From positions 1 through 64,000 of the forward strand of contig CAADWX010000019.1 of NCBI GenBank assembly GCA_900752905.1: a DNA stretch of 64,000 nt, read 5' to 3'. The DNA comes from Bacilli bacterium. GTDB taxonomy: Bacteria > Bacillota_I > Bacilli_A > RF39 > UBA660. How positions within the stretch are numbered: the stretch's first letter is position 1; every line of letters begins with the position of its first letter. The position numbers and the translations under genes are program-made. The notes below the pieces were generated by a model. It saw only the letters and a program-made list of their open reading frames with translations, did not search any database and was not told the origin of the DNA. Below, piece by piece: positions 1-8,738 of the stretch.

Positions 1-93
1 TATATAGAAAAATTAGAGGAAGAATTAGGTAAAGATGAAGATATAAAATTATATACTAAGGTATCTAAATATAACAAAAAGAAAAAAAATTAA
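1..93 (+). CDS. C-terminal end of an unidentified protein (partial)
   Basis: The reading frame is open from the left edge to a TAA at 91-93. It gives 30 residues, very rich in Lys and Glu, ending in a lysine-rich tail. The start lies outside the window and no family can be recognised from this piece. A hairpin terminator follows within 40 bases, which supports a real gene end. Confidence 0.5.
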   Translation, partial: YIEKLEEELGKDEDIKLYTKVSKYNKKKKN

Positions 94-129
94 TTTTCTT
101 AAAATCTAAAATTTATTAATATGAAATAT

Positions 130-165
130 AAAACTCACAATGTTTATTGAACTGTGAGTTTTATT
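130..165. terminator. Bidirectional hairpin terminator
   Basis: AAAACTCACA (130-139) pairs with TGTGAGTTTT (153-162) and is followed by a T-rich stretch. It closes the partial gene at the left edge. Confidence 0.7.
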
Positions 166-274
166 ATTTATTACTATTGGCATTTAATAATTATTTGTTT
201 TGTTAATATTTATTGTTTGAAGCAATTGAATATTTATAATATGATTTATTTGATGAAAGGAGTTAATTAATTAA

Positions 275-601
275 ATGTTAAAAGAAAATATTAAAATGTT
301 ACGAAAACAAAAAGGACTTTCTCAAGATGAATTAAGTATTAAATTAAATGTTGTAAGACAAACAGTATCAAAGTGGGAACAGGGATTATTTGTACCTGAC
401 ACTGAAAGGTTAGTTTCTATTTCAGAGGTATTTGATATACCAGTAAGTGTATTATTGGGTGAAAATATTAAAGAGAGTAAAGATGAAGTATTGAAAGTTA
501 TTTCAGAAAAGTTAGAAATAATAAATCAACAACTTTACCAAAGACAAGAATTAAAAAAAATAAATAGTAAAATAGAAAATATCAAATTCAATGAAAGTTG
601 A
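275..601 (+). CDS. XRE-family helix-turn-helix regulator, short form
   Basis: A 108-residue protein with an N-terminal Cro/C1-type HTH domain (about residues 5-60), including the typical RQTVSKWE recognition helix and a PD(T/A)E turn. The ATG at 275 follows a GAAAGGAG ribosome binding site. It resembles the protein at 19,994-20,509 through residue 90. It lacks that protein's membrane segments and ends in a charged helical tail, so it may be a truncated relative. DNA binding is inferred from the family; the target is unknown. Confidence 0.85.
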   Translation: MLKENIKMLRKQKGLSQDELSIKLNVVRQTVSKWEQGLFVPDTERLVSISEVFDIPVSVLLGENIKESKDEVLKVISEKLEIINQQLYQRQELKKINSKIENIKFNES

Positions 602-813
602 TATTTTTTATTTAATATGTAATTTTAATAATTTATATAAATAGTTATTAAATTAATTTAAATATAGAAAATTAAACTAAAGAGCTTAATCAAACAGTAA
701 AAGAAATTAATGAAAAAGATATTATTTTTAATTGATAATGAATATGATATTCTAATGCCACAATTTGTGGCTTTAAACGATAATATGAGGAATAATAAAA
801 TTATTAAAAAGCA
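602..813. other. Gap with a possible gene remnant
   Basis: No complete gene is seen. Positions 682-735 are open and read like the end of a charged protein (ELNQTVKEINEKD...), but no start is visible. A small palindrome, GCCACAATTTGTGGC, lies near 756-772. Confidence 0.3.
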
Positions 814-842
814 TAAAAAAAGTATATTATTTAACTATACTT
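814..842 (-). terminator. Terminator of the minus-strand gene at 850-1290
   Basis: On the minus strand, AAGTATA and TATACTT (820-826 with 836-842) form a stem followed by a run of seven T. Confidence 0.65.
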
Positions 843-849
843 GGATTCT

Positions 850-1290
850 TTAAATTTTAAATTTTAAGTTTTCTGTTTGGTGTAAGTCATTAAAGTTGTT
901 CAGTATATTTGTATTAAAGTTTATTTTTGAGTTATCATAAATATAATGATAAACATTAAATTCTTTCATATCACTAAAATTATATGTAGCAAATAATTCT
1001 GCATTACTAGAGTTATTTACAATATCAGGAATTTGTTCTTTTAAGATTTCATTTATACTATTTTTAGCTGCAATAACAAAACTACCATTTTGTTTTTGAA
1101 ATGATATACTGATGCCATCTTCTTTTATAATTTTACCATTTATTTCTTGTATAATTATTTCAATGTTATCACCATATATGTTTTGAGTTTTAAATTTATT
1201 TTTTTCTTCTAATGCTTCTGTTAAATTATAAACTGTATTGTTATATATTTTTTCATCATGTATTTCTTTATCATATATTTCTTCATCCAT
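850..1290 (-). CDS. Hypothetical protein, 146 residues
   Basis: I do not recognise the family. It is an acidic, soluble-looking protein without a signal peptide or membrane segment. The N-terminus is full of Glu, Lys and Tyr, and the middle has alternating hydrophobic beta-type stretches. The ATG at 1290 follows TTAGGTGA at ribosome-binding distance. A GTG 12 bases upstream overlaps that site and is unlikely to be the start. The gene stands alone on the minus strand with its own terminator. Confidence 0.6.
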   Translation of the reverse strand: MDEEIYDKEIHDEKIYNNTVYNLTEALEEKNKFKTQNIYGDNIEIIIQEINGKIIKEDGISISFQKQNGSFVIAAKNSINEILKEQIPDIVNNSSNAELFATYNFSDMKEFNVYHYIYDNSKINFNTNILNNFNDLHQTENLKFKI

Positions 1291-1592
1291 ATTTATTTTC
1301 ACCTAACAATATTTTATGCATTTTTTTTTATAAAATGTTTAAAATTTTATCATTTTTTTTAGTAGTAATATTAATATATTTAATTTAGTTATATAACAAC
1401 AATTTAAAGATAAAATTCATACAAATATGGAATTAATTTTTTTGATATTATATTAAAATTTATTAAAAATATAGAAAAAAATGTCGTTTTATAGTAAAAT
1501 ATACTTAAGTATTATAGCATATAGAACAATATTAAAGATAATAAATAATAGTGTTAACTGAATAGAAAAATTTAAATTGGAAGTGTAAAAAA

Positions 1593-2204
1593 ATGATGTT
1601 AAATTGTGAAGAAGCATTGAATTTATTAAATTCGTGTAAAAATATGGCAAAAAATGATGATTGGATTTTGCATTCACTTTGTGTTGGAAATAATGCTGGA
1701 AAAATTGCTAAAGCTTTAAATCTAGATGAAGATTATGCAAAGGTACTTGGATATATTCACGATATTGGTAAAAGATTTGGATGGAATAGTCATGAAGGGG
1801 TAATACCTCATGCAATTAATGGATATAACTATTTAAAATCATTAGGGTATAATGATGAATATGCTGGTATATGTATAAAACATTCTTTTTTAAACAGTGA
1901 TATTAATTGTTTAGCAAATGATAGAGATTATACAAATTCAAATGATGAAAATTATACTTTTATAAAGGAATATATTAAAAAAAACTATACTATTTATGAA
2001 AAGATAATTAATTTATGTGACTTAATGTGTACTACTAAATTACAAATATTAGAAAAGAGAATGATTGATTTATTATTAAGACATGGTGTATATAAAAATA
2101 CATATTATCATTTAATAGAAACATTTAAATTAAAAAAATATTTTGATGATTTATTAGAATATAATTTATATGATCTATTTCCAGAAATAAAGGAAAATTT
2201 ATAG
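1593..2204 (+). CDS. HD-domain phosphohydrolase (paralogue 1)
   Basis: A 203-residue protein with an HD superfamily metal-binding core: H27 in the WILHS segment, the HDIG doublet near residue 57, a second His in the HAIN/KHSF region and a Asp in NLCDLM. This fold usually hydrolyses phosphate bonds, often of nucleotides. It is the same length as the HD protein at 5,661 and clearly homologous, with the same C-terminal YNLYDLFPEIK end. A third copy survives only as an N-terminal scrap at 11,046. The substrate is unknown; neighbours point to nucleotide metabolism. Confidence 0.85.
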   Translation: MMLNCEEALNLLNSCKNMAKNDDWILHSLCVGNNAGKIAKALNLDEDYAKVLGYIHDIGKRFGWNSHEGVIPHAINGYNYLKSLGYNDEYAGICIKHSFLNSDINCLANDRDYTNSNDENYTFIKEYIKKNYTIYEKIINLCDLMCTTKLQILEKRMIDLLLRHGVYKNTYYHLIETFKLKKYFDDLLEYNLYDLFPEIKENL

Positions 2205-2284
2205 AATAAAAATTTATAATAATGTTTTGTAATTTATTCATAATTTAAAAATCATATTATATTTTTTAAAATGATCATAATATT

Positions 2285-2330
2285 TTGACATATAAAAACC
2301 TTGTTTCTCTTATGTCCAAGAAACGTGGTT
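2285..2330 (+). promoter_or_regulatory. Possible promoter and leader hairpin before the MFS gene
   Basis: TTGACA (2285-2290) is followed 17 bases later by TCTTAT, a poor -10 box. The leader contains a stem, AACC..GTTTCT with AGAAAC..GGTT (2297-2330), about 70 bases before the transporter start. No T-tract follows, so it is not an obvious terminator. Confidence 0.35.
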
Positions 2331-2397
2331 CATATCAAAAGTATAAGTTTTAATATTGTGGAAATATATGTTTATCAAGTAAACAAAGGAGAAGTTT

Positions 2398-3591
2398 ATG
2401 AATAAAAAAATAGGAAAAAATGCAAAATTATTGATTGCAAGTGATTTAATTTACAATCTGACTGCTGTATTTATAGAAACATTTTTTGTTGCATATTTTT
2501 TGAAGGTAACAAACGAGAATGTAACAAAAATTTCAATATATTATATAGTTATATATTCTTTACTTAGTTTAGGAAATGTATTGATTGGTAAAATAATAAA
2601 AAAATATCCATATAATGACAAGAAGATATTATCACTTGGAATTATATCAAGAGCTTTATTTATTTTATTCATAGTTATATTAGCGGAAAAAATTTCAAAT
2701 AATTTTATTTTAGTAGCAATAATATATGTTTTTTCTGAGGTGTTATATTGGGTTGCACATGAATTAATATATATTGATGTAACAAATAATGATAATAGGA
2801 AAACTTATATGTCTATAAAAAAAATATTAGGTAAGATTGTAAATATAATATCACCTATTATTTTAGGAACTTCAATAGAACTTTATTCATTTACAAAAAT
2901 AGCGATATATGTTTTTATATTATCTATTATTCAAGTAATATTAACTTTGTTTATTAAAACAGAAAATAAAAATGAAACAAATGAAAAATATGATTTGAAC
3001 AAATTTATAAAATATATTAAAGAAAATAAACTTAAAAAAATTCAAATGTTTAGTTTATCAGGAATAGCCTATGGTATTGTAGAAAGCACAATTAGTACTT
3101 TAATCATTATTATAACTATTATGACATTTAAAACATCATTGAATTTGGGAATTTTAACTACAATTTTTTCAATATGTTCTATGATATCTTTGATGTTATA
3201 TAACAAATTTTATAACAAAAAAAATTTTAAGTTTATATTATCGTTATGTGCTATTGTTGTAGTAGTAGGGGTTGTAGGTTTATTGATAAATATTAGTAAA
3301 ATAACTTTAGTAATTTATAATTTTTGTTATGTAGTCACTTTTTGTATTTTTGATGTTGTTTATAATACTAGAAAAGGTAATTTAGTAAAAGAATGTGGAA
3401 TTAAAAAATATAGAGAAGAATATATTGGATATACATCAATTTCAATTGGATTTGGAAGAATAATTGGATATATATTGATGTTGATAGTGTCATTTTCATC
3501 AAACATAATTTTCTTTAAAATTTTGTTAGGAATAGTAACATTATTTGCTCCAATATATTGTTATTTGATTTGTAAAACAGAATATAATTAG
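2398..3591 (+). CDS. Major facilitator superfamily transporter
   Basis: A 397-residue integral membrane protein with about 12 hydrophobic segments in two halves, split by a charged loop near residues 195-215. It has Lys-rich cytoplasmic loops and no signal peptide, as in bacterial MFS carriers. The ATG follows AAGGAGAAG. It lies between HD and nucleotidase genes and may export a small molecule made or detoxified by them; that is inference. A strong hairpin terminator lies downstream at 3,744. Confidence 0.8.
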   Translation: MNKKIGKNAKLLIASDLIYNLTAVFIETFFVAYFLKVTNENVTKISIYYIVIYSLLSLGNVLIGKIIKKYPYNDKKILSLGIISRALFILFIVILAEKISNNFILVAIIYVFSEVLYWVAHELIYIDVTNNDNRKTYMSIKKILGKIVNIISPIILGTSIELYSFTKIAIYVFILSIIQVILTLFIKTENKNETNEKYDLNKFIKYIKENKLKKIQMFSLSGIAYGIVESTISTLIIIITIMTFKTSLNLGILTTIFSICSMISLMLYNKFYNKKNFKFILSLCAIVVVVGVVGLLINISKITLVIYNFCYVVTFCIFDVVYNTRKGNLVKECGIKKYREEYIGYTSISIGFGRIIGYILMLIVSFSSNIIFFKILLGIVTLFAPIYCYLICKTEYN

Positions 3592-3699
3592 TTAATAAAA
3601 AACATGTGTTGTAGAATCGAAGTTTTTAATAAGAATTTATATTTAAATTTCAATTTAGCGTTGATAGACATAAGTTTATTTTTAATTTAAAAAAGAGAA

Positions 3700-3936
3700 T
3701 TAAGAATGATGTGAACTCAAAATAGAAAAAACATATAAGAAGAAAAAATCAAGGCGAACTTTAGTGAGTTCATCTAGAACCTTGATTTTTATTATGTAAT
3801 TATAATATTTATTTAAATAAAGTTTGTCTTTATTTATTAGTAATTTAATTAAATATAGAACATCTTCTGCATATTCAACAATGTTAGAATATGCTTGTAC
3901 ATAATCTATTGTATAATTCATTATCATATCTAACAT
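3700..3936 (-). pseudogene. Weak open frame, probably gene debris
   Basis: A 78-codon frame on the minus strand reads through the terminator hairpin at 3,744-3,790, so its last 20 codons are suspect. The minus strand at about 3,890-4,020 is open in another frame and also looks protein-like (KKEVLTKYIKEYSAKYLEE...). This fits a frameshifted remnant. No family is recognised. Confidence 0.25.
3744..3790. terminator. Bidirectional hairpin terminator
   Basis: AAAAATCAAGG (3744-3754) pairs with CCTTGATTTTT (3780-3790). An inner stem, GAACT/AGTTC, lies inside. It closes the MFS gene. Confidence 0.75.
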
Positions 3937-4163
3937 TATTTTTAGATATTCTATATATTTCTTCCAAATATTTTGCTGAATATTCTTTAATATATTTAGT
4001 CAATACTTCTTTTTTTGATATGTGATATAAATTTTTTATTTCAAATATAATTATTATTTAAATATAAAACAAAATATTTATTGAAAAGTGTATGTTAATG
4101 TCAAATATATTTGATAAAAGTGTTAATAATTATGTATTTATTCTTGTTCCATTTAATGTGTTA

Positions 4164-4192
4164 TAGAAAAAATTTTATTTATATAGTATAAT
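4164..4192 (+). promoter_or_regulatory. Promoter of the nucleotidase-nucleoside hydrolase gene
   Basis: TATAAT at 4187-4192, with TAGAAA 17 bases upstream as a weak -35 box. It lies 42 bases before the start codon. Confidence 0.5.
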
Positions 4193-4233
4193 TTTTATGT
4201 CTTAAGTTTGGTAGTAAGATTCGGAGGATGTAC

Positions 4234-5661
4234 ATGAGAATAGGAATAGATATAGATAATGTAATATCAAATTTTAATGAAACTTTATTAAATGAATATT
4301 TATTACATGATAAAAGGTTAAGAAATTCAGGTATTATAAATAAAAATGCTGAGTATATTAGAAAAGGAATGTTTGATTGGTCCTTAGAGGAAGAAGAAAA
4401 TTTTTATAAAAATAATATAGAGCGAGTAGTACAAAAATTAGGTGTTATTGAAGGTGCTAAAGAATATATAGATAAACTTCATCAAGATGGACATTTTATT
4501 TGTATTATTACTGGTAGAGATAATGGAGAATATACAGAACCATATAATATGACTAAAAAATGGTTAGACGAAAACAATATTTATTATGATAATTTAATTT
4601 TAACAGATTCCTATGATAAACATGCTAAGGCTTTAAAGTGTTTAGAAGAAAGTATTGATATTATGATAGATGATTCTGTTCGTATATGTAGTGATTGTAT
4701 TGAAAATGGAATAGAAACGCTTTTAATGGATACACCTTATAACAAATATTCTAATATACAAAGAGTTAAAAGTTGGAAAGAATTTTATAGATATGTTTTA
4801 AATTATAAAAATGATAAAATAAGTATAATATTGGATACTGATATTTATAATGAGTGTGATGATCAATTTGCATTATCATATTTACTAAAATCAAAAGACT
4901 TATTTAATATTGAGGCAATAACAGTTGCACCATTTTCTCATATAAAAAGAAATGTAACAGTAAGAGATGGACAAGAGTTAAGTTATAATGAAATTTTAAA
5001 GATATGTAATTATTTAAACTTTGATATAGATAATAAAGTGTTTAAAGGTTCAATGGATTACATTCAAAATGGTTATGATGAAAAAAATGATGCTGTAAAT
5101 AAAATTATAGAAATTGCTTTAAAAAATAATAAAACTTATATATTAGGAATTGGCGCTATTACTAATATTGCTTTAGCAATCAAAAAAGAACCCAAAATAG
5201 TAAACAAAATAGAAATTATTTGGTTAGGTGGTAATGAATTAGGTTATAATGATAACTTTGAATATAACTTTAGACAAGATGTTGAAGCTGTAAAAATAGT
5301 ATTTGAATCAAAAGTGAAATTAACTATACTTCCTTGTAAAAATATTGTTTCAGAATTAAGAATTGATATTAATACTTTAAAAAAATACTTAGAAAACAAA
5401 TCAGAATTATGTGATTATTTAATTGAAAGATTTTATAATGATGGATATCATGGTGTGCAAAAATCAAGAATTATATGGGATATAGCAGTTATAGCTTATA
5501 TGATAAATAAAAATTGGTTTGAAATAGAAGAGGTAAGTTGTCCTCATATAAATGAAGATACTTCTTTTGGATTGACTAATAATAGACATAAAATTACTTT
5601 TGTCACAAAATTGGATAGAGATAAAATATATGAAGACCTATTTAAGAAGTTAGGAGAATAA
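4234..5661 (+). CDS. Fusion of 5'-deoxynucleotidase (NT5C-like HAD) and inosine-uridine-type nucleoside hydrolase
   Basis: About 475 residues. Residues 1-190 form a HAD-type NT5C domain with the IDIDNV nucleophile motif, ITGR motif II and a DDSVR acidic motif. From about residue 200, a nucleoside hydrolase domain begins with the calcium-binding LDTDIYNECDDQFAL motif and continues through a GAITNIA/WLGGN core and a late IWDIAV segment. The two activities in series would turn a nucleotide into a nucleoside and then into base plus sugar. The ATG at 4234 sits five bases after GGAGGA; the ATG at 4228 overlaps that site. The stop overlaps the following HD gene start, so the two are co-translated. 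Confidence 0.85.
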   Translation: MRIGIDIDNVISNFNETLLNEYLLHDKRLRNSGIINKNAEYIRKGMFDWSLEEEENFYKNNIERVVQKLGVIEGAKEYIDKLHQDGHFICIITGRDNGEYTEPYNMTKKWLDENNIYYDNLILTDSYDKHAKALKCLEESIDIMIDDSVRICSDCIENGIETLLMDTPYNKYSNIQRVKSWKEFYRYVLNYKNDKISIILDTDIYNECDDQFALSYLLKSKDLFNIEAITVAPFSHIKRNVTVRDGQELSYNEILKICNYLNFDIDNKVFKGSMDYIQNGYDEKNDAVNKIIEIALKNNKTYILGIGAITNIALAIKKEPKIVNKIEIIWLGGNELGYNDNFEYNFRQDVEAVKIVFESKVKLTILPCKNIVSELRIDINTLKKYLENKSELCDYLIERFYNDGYHGVQKSRIIWDIAVIAYMINKNWFEIEEVSCPHINEDTSFGLTNNRHKITFVTKLDRDKIYEDLFKKLGE

Positions 5662-6272
5662 TGATGAAATTAACAAGTAGAGAAGCAAGAGAATTATTAG
5701 AAAATGAAAGAGAAAATACCAAAGATGATAGATGGATAGAACATTGTGTATCTGTAGGTGATAGCGCTGGTGTAATTGCACAAGCATTATGTGAAAAAGG
5801 AATAAATGTAGATGTAGATAAAGCAATTATTTTAGGATATTTACATGATATTGGTAAATATAATGGTGAGTCACGAGGTCATGTTATGAGAGGATATGAA
5901 TACTTAAAAAATAAAGGTTATGCTGATGAATATGCTAATATTTGTCTTACTCATTCATATTTAAATAATGATGTTACTTGTACTGCAGGTGGAGGACCAA
6001 AACCAGAAGATAATCCATTTTTGACTGATTTTATAAAAAATCATCAATATACAATAGAAGAAAAAATTATAAATCTTTGTGATTTAATGTGTCCCCATGG
6101 ATATAAGGTATTCACAATTGATAAAAGATTGGTTGATTTAATAATTAGAAAAGGAGCATATTCTAACACTCAGTATCATATTAAAGAAACATATAAATTA
6201 AAAGAATATTTTGATAATTTATTAGGATATAATTTGTATGATTTGTTTCCAAAAATAAAAAATAATTTATAA
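5661..6272 (+). CDS. HD-domain phosphohydrolase (paralogue 2)
   Basis: A 203-residue HD protein. The metal ligands are visible as H near residue 27 (WIEHC), HDIG, the THSYLN histidine and NLCDLM aspartate. It overlaps the stop of the nucleotidase-hydrolase fusion by one base, so the products probably act together, the HD enzyme likely removing phosphates. It is homologous to the protein at 1,593 along its length; the middle (CTAGGGPKPEDNP) differs most. Confidence 0.85.
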   Translation: MMKLTSREARELLENERENTKDDRWIEHCVSVGDSAGVIAQALCEKGINVDVDKAIILGYLHDIGKYNGESRGHVMRGYEYLKNKGYADEYANICLTHSYLNNDVTCTAGGGPKPEDNPFLTDFIKNHQYTIEEKIINLCDLMCPHGYKVFTIDKRLVDLIIRKGAYSNTQYHIKETYKLKEYFDNLLGYNLYDLFPKIKNNL

Positions 6273-6585
6273 AAAGCAGTATCATAATTAGTGTAAAATT
6301 CTAATTAGTTAAGTTACTATACAATATAATTGAAAGGTAAATATACTATAAAAAACAAAAATTAGATTAATATAAATAATAGTGCGGTTAAAATTTTAAG
6401 AAAGAAAATATACAATTCATACATTTTTATTTATTATTAAATTTTTAATCATCTCATTATAGTTTTGTGATACCATAGTTATATGGAAGAGCTAAGTGTT
6501 TTTTCGTTAATTACATTTTATCAAGAGTCTTTCTTCTTGTATACTTATTCCCAAACTATTTTATACTATCAGTTGTATTTTTAAT
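6273..6585. other. Gap without a recognised gene
   Basis: About 310 bases of A/T-rich sequence. I see no gene, no clear terminator and no repeat shared with the rest of the window. Confidence 0.4.
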
Positions 6586-6613
6586 TTGACAAAAAAATTA
6601 TTTGATATAATAT
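6586..6613 (+). promoter_or_regulatory. Promoter of a small transcription unit
   Basis: A consensus TTGACA at 6586-6591 is followed by overlapping -10 candidates: TATAAT at 6606 (14-base spacer) or TAATAT at 6608 (16-base spacer). A ribosome binding site and a 35-codon frame follow. Confidence 0.6.
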
Positions 6614-6636
6614 GCTACTAAAGAAGAGGATATATT

Positions 6637-6744
6637 ATGGAAGAAAAAAGAAAATTAATTAAAGATTTGAATAGTGCTGGTATTGATATAGATTTTATAA
6701 TACAAGAAGCTTTTTTAGGATATAAATATAGGAAAAAATATTGA
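6637..6744 (+). CDS. Small protein, 35 residues, with its own promoter and terminator
   Basis: The ATG at 6637 follows AAGAAGAGGA. The product is charged and helical: MEEKRKLIKDLNSAGIDIDF, then a short aromatic and basic end. No membrane segment or cysteines. A strong promoter lies upstream and a GC-rich terminator 40 bases downstream, so the unit is independent. The transcript could equally be a small RNA of about 200 bases, or the frame could be the start of a truncated gene. No family is recognised. Confidence 0.45.
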   Translation: MEEKRKLIKDLNSAGIDIDFIIQEAFLGYKYRKKY

Positions 6745-6784
6745 ATATAAAAATAATATGGATAAAACTAAAAAATTAAAAAAT

Positions 6785-6822
6785 AAACCAGGGAATCAAC
6801 CAAAATAGTTCCCTGGTTTTAT
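6785..6822 (+). terminator. Strong GC-rich terminator
   Basis: AAACCAGGGAA (6785-6795) pairs with TTCCCTGGTTT (6809-6819), an 11-base stem followed by TATT-rich sequence. Confidence 0.8.
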
Positions 6823-6855
6823 TATAAAAGTTTAATTAAAGTGTTGTTCCAATGA

Positions 6856-6884
6856 TTGAAAAAAACGTAATAATATAGTATAAT
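6856..6884 (+). promoter_or_regulatory. Promoter of the MATE transporter gene
   Basis: TTGAAA (6856-6861), a 17-base spacer and a perfect TATAAT (6879-6884), 38 bases before the start codon. Confidence 0.75.
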
Positions 6885-6922
6885 TTGGTAGAAAATTTAC
6901 AATGATTAAGGTGAAATAATTA

Positions 6923-8167
6923 ATGAAAAAGAAGTATTTAAATTTAGCACTTCCATCTGGATTTGAATGTATTGTTGGTGTTTTAATTACTATGACGGAT
7001 ACATTTATGATATCACAGTTTGGTTCTAAAGTAATAGCTTCCGTTGGAGCAATGGGAACAGTTATAGATTTTATGTATTTAATATTACAGTCAGTAAATG
7101 TTTCTAATAATGTTATAGTAGCTCGATTATTAGGTAAAAATGATAAAGAACAAGCAAAAATTACTGTAGGAACTGCATTAATAATTGCTATAGTTTGCAG
7201 TTTAATTTGTATAATTTTAACATTAAGTATAAGTAGATTTATTCCAAAGATGTTTTTAGTTGATAAAATTGGTCTAGTATATTTATATATAAGATTAATA
7301 GGTGTTATTCCTAATACAATTTTAACAATATTAAGTGGTTATCAAAGAACATTAGGTAATAGTAAAAGAATGCTCAATATTAGAATACTTTGTTTTTTTA
7401 TTAATGCTATTTTAGATTTTATTTTTATTAAACTTGGATTTGGAATTACTGGTGTAGCTATTTCAACAGTTTTTGTAGAAATAATAAATATGATATTATT
7501 AATTTACTATTCTAAACAGTTGGTAAAAATTAGATTTATTAAAAGTATAGCAAAAGAGGAATTTAGTCTAATACGATATAATATTTATGAAAGAATTTTT
7601 AAAAGAGGAAGTAATTTTATTTTAAATGTTATTATGTCAAGAATTGGTGAACTTCAATATGCTGCACATATAATTGTAATGCAATTTTTGGATTTGATAA
7701 ACAATTTCTTACATGGAACAGGTATAGGTACACAAACTATAATTGCAACATCAATTGGAAGTAATGATAATGAAAAACTTAACCAAACAACTAAAATTAT
7801 AAATAGTTTAAATAAAAAAATAATATATGTGACTACTTTAATTATTGGAGTTGCTATGTTAATCTTTTTACCATATTTTTTAATCGAAAAAAAAAGTTTA
7901 ATAATAGGGTATAAGCTATTATTATTTGTTATATTGGATTGTATTTTAAGTGGATTTTATCATTATTATTCTAGTATATTACGAGCAATGAAAGAATTTA
8001 AGTATATTTCAAAATTAAGTTTATTTATAAGTGGAGGATTAAGACTAGTTTTGGCATATTTGTTGAGTAAAATGTGTGGTATCTATGGTGTATGGATATG
8101 TTTTATTATTTCAGATTTGATAATGAACATATTGTTAAATAAAAAAATAGAAGAAGTACAATTGTAA
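6923..8167 (+). CDS. MATE-family multidrug/metabolite exporter
   Basis: A 414-residue membrane protein with about 12 hydrophobic segments. The N-terminus reads LNLALPSGFE, followed by TMTDTFMISQFG and LLGKNDKEQAK, all typical of MATE antiporters, which expel organic compounds using a Na+ or H+ gradient. The length is a little below the usual 440-460. It follows AAGGTGAA and has its own promoter and terminator. With the MFS gene upstream it is the second exporter among nucleotide-handling genes, so export of a nucleoside-like compound is possible but unproven. Confidence 0.9.
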   Translation: MKKKYLNLALPSGFECIVGVLITMTDTFMISQFGSKVIASVGAMGTVIDFMYLILQSVNVSNNVIVARLLGKNDKEQAKITVGTALIIAIVCSLICIILTLSISRFIPKMFLVDKIGLVYLYIRLIGVIPNTILTILSGYQRTLGNSKRMLNIRILCFFINAILDFIFIKLGFGITGVAISTVFVEIINMILLIYYSKQLVKIRFIKSIAKEEFSLIRYNIYERIFKRGSNFILNVIMSRIGELQYAAHIIVMQFLDLINNFLHGTGIGTQTIIATSIGSNDNEKLNQTTKIINSLNKKIIYVTTLIIGVAMLIFLPYFLIEKKSLIIGYKLLLFVILDCILSGFYHYYSSILRAMKEFKYISKLSLFISGGLRLVLAYLLSKMCGIYGVWICFIISDLIMNILLNKKIEEVQL

Positions 8168-8232
8168 TAATATTAGTATCAAAATTCTAATATTAAAATT
8201 TGTATGAGAGTATAAGCTAACCTTTTTATTAA

Positions 8233-8258
8233 CGTCACATTGGTGTGACGATTTTATT
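8233..8258 (+). terminator. Terminator of the MATE gene
   Basis: CGTCACA (8233-8239) pairs with TGTGACG (8244-8250), then ATTTTATTTT. Confidence 0.75.
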
Positions 8259-8335
8259 TTATGAAGTTAATTTTACACATATATATGACTATAAGATTTG
8301 TTATATTACTCCATTAGATAAATTCGAGGATATAT

Positions 8336-8446
8336 ATGAGAATTGAAGTAAATATTTATAATGTTGTAGCAGATTTATATAAGGCATGTTTAGAAGAGTT
8401 AGAAAAAGAAGATAAAAATTTACAAGTGTTAAAGTCCATAAGTTGA
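8336..8446 (+). pseudogene. Truncated gene start running into an element end
   Basis: The ATG at 8336 follows CGAGGA. The first 30 codons look like a real helical, acidic protein. The last codons and the TGA stop fall in sequence matching the element end type R1 (8432-8452), so a longer gene was probably cut by recombination there. No family is recognised. Confidence 0.4.
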
Positions 8447-8452
8447 TTTCAA
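8432..8452. repeat. Decayed element end (R1 type)
   Basis: AAGTCCATAAGTTGATTTCA differs at one base from the arm left of the tRNA-Gly 3' end (24,606-24,627). The TGGAGC core that should follow is replaced by TTAGAAC. It seems to be an old, no longer intact junction. Confidence 0.6.
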
Positions 8453-8554
8453 TTAGAACGTATGATAAGTTTTCATCAAAAAACATGTTAGTTATAGTTT
8501 GTTTATATAATTTGTATGCTATATTAAAATATCATATATATATATCAAAAACTA

Positions 8555-8583
8555 TTGACAATATTTTTGTCATTGCTTATAGT
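8555..8583 (+). promoter_or_regulatory. Strong promoter with a long leader before the Nudix gene
   Basis: TTGACA (8555-8560), a 17-base spacer and TATAGT (8578-8583). The transcript would have a leader of about 150 bases before the GTG at 8739. A second TATAAT lies at about 8715. Confidence 0.65.
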
Positions 8584-8738
8584 CAATTTTATTATTAAGC
8601 GTTTTATATAAACATTATCATATTTATCAAACGTTAGATATTTACTATTCTTAATAATTATGATATATAGTATAACATAAGAATCTTTCTAGAAGAATTT
8701 TAATCGTTGATATGTTATAATAATATAGAGGTGTTAGA

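Noticed and set aside
1489..1677. 62-codon minus-strand gene
   Set aside because: It overlaps the start of the HD gene on the other strand and has a low-complexity hydrophobic product.
2297..2330. T-box or other known riboswitch before the MFS gene
   Set aside because: The hairpin is short, and no T-box sequence, antiterminator or terminator follows.
7041..7080. Another TGGAGC junction inside the MATE gene
   Set aside because: The hexamer is within an intact coding frame and the flanks match none of the element ends.
8301..8486. 61-codon minus-strand gene
   Set aside because: It lies antisense to the truncated gene and the R1 repeat and has no ribosome binding site.
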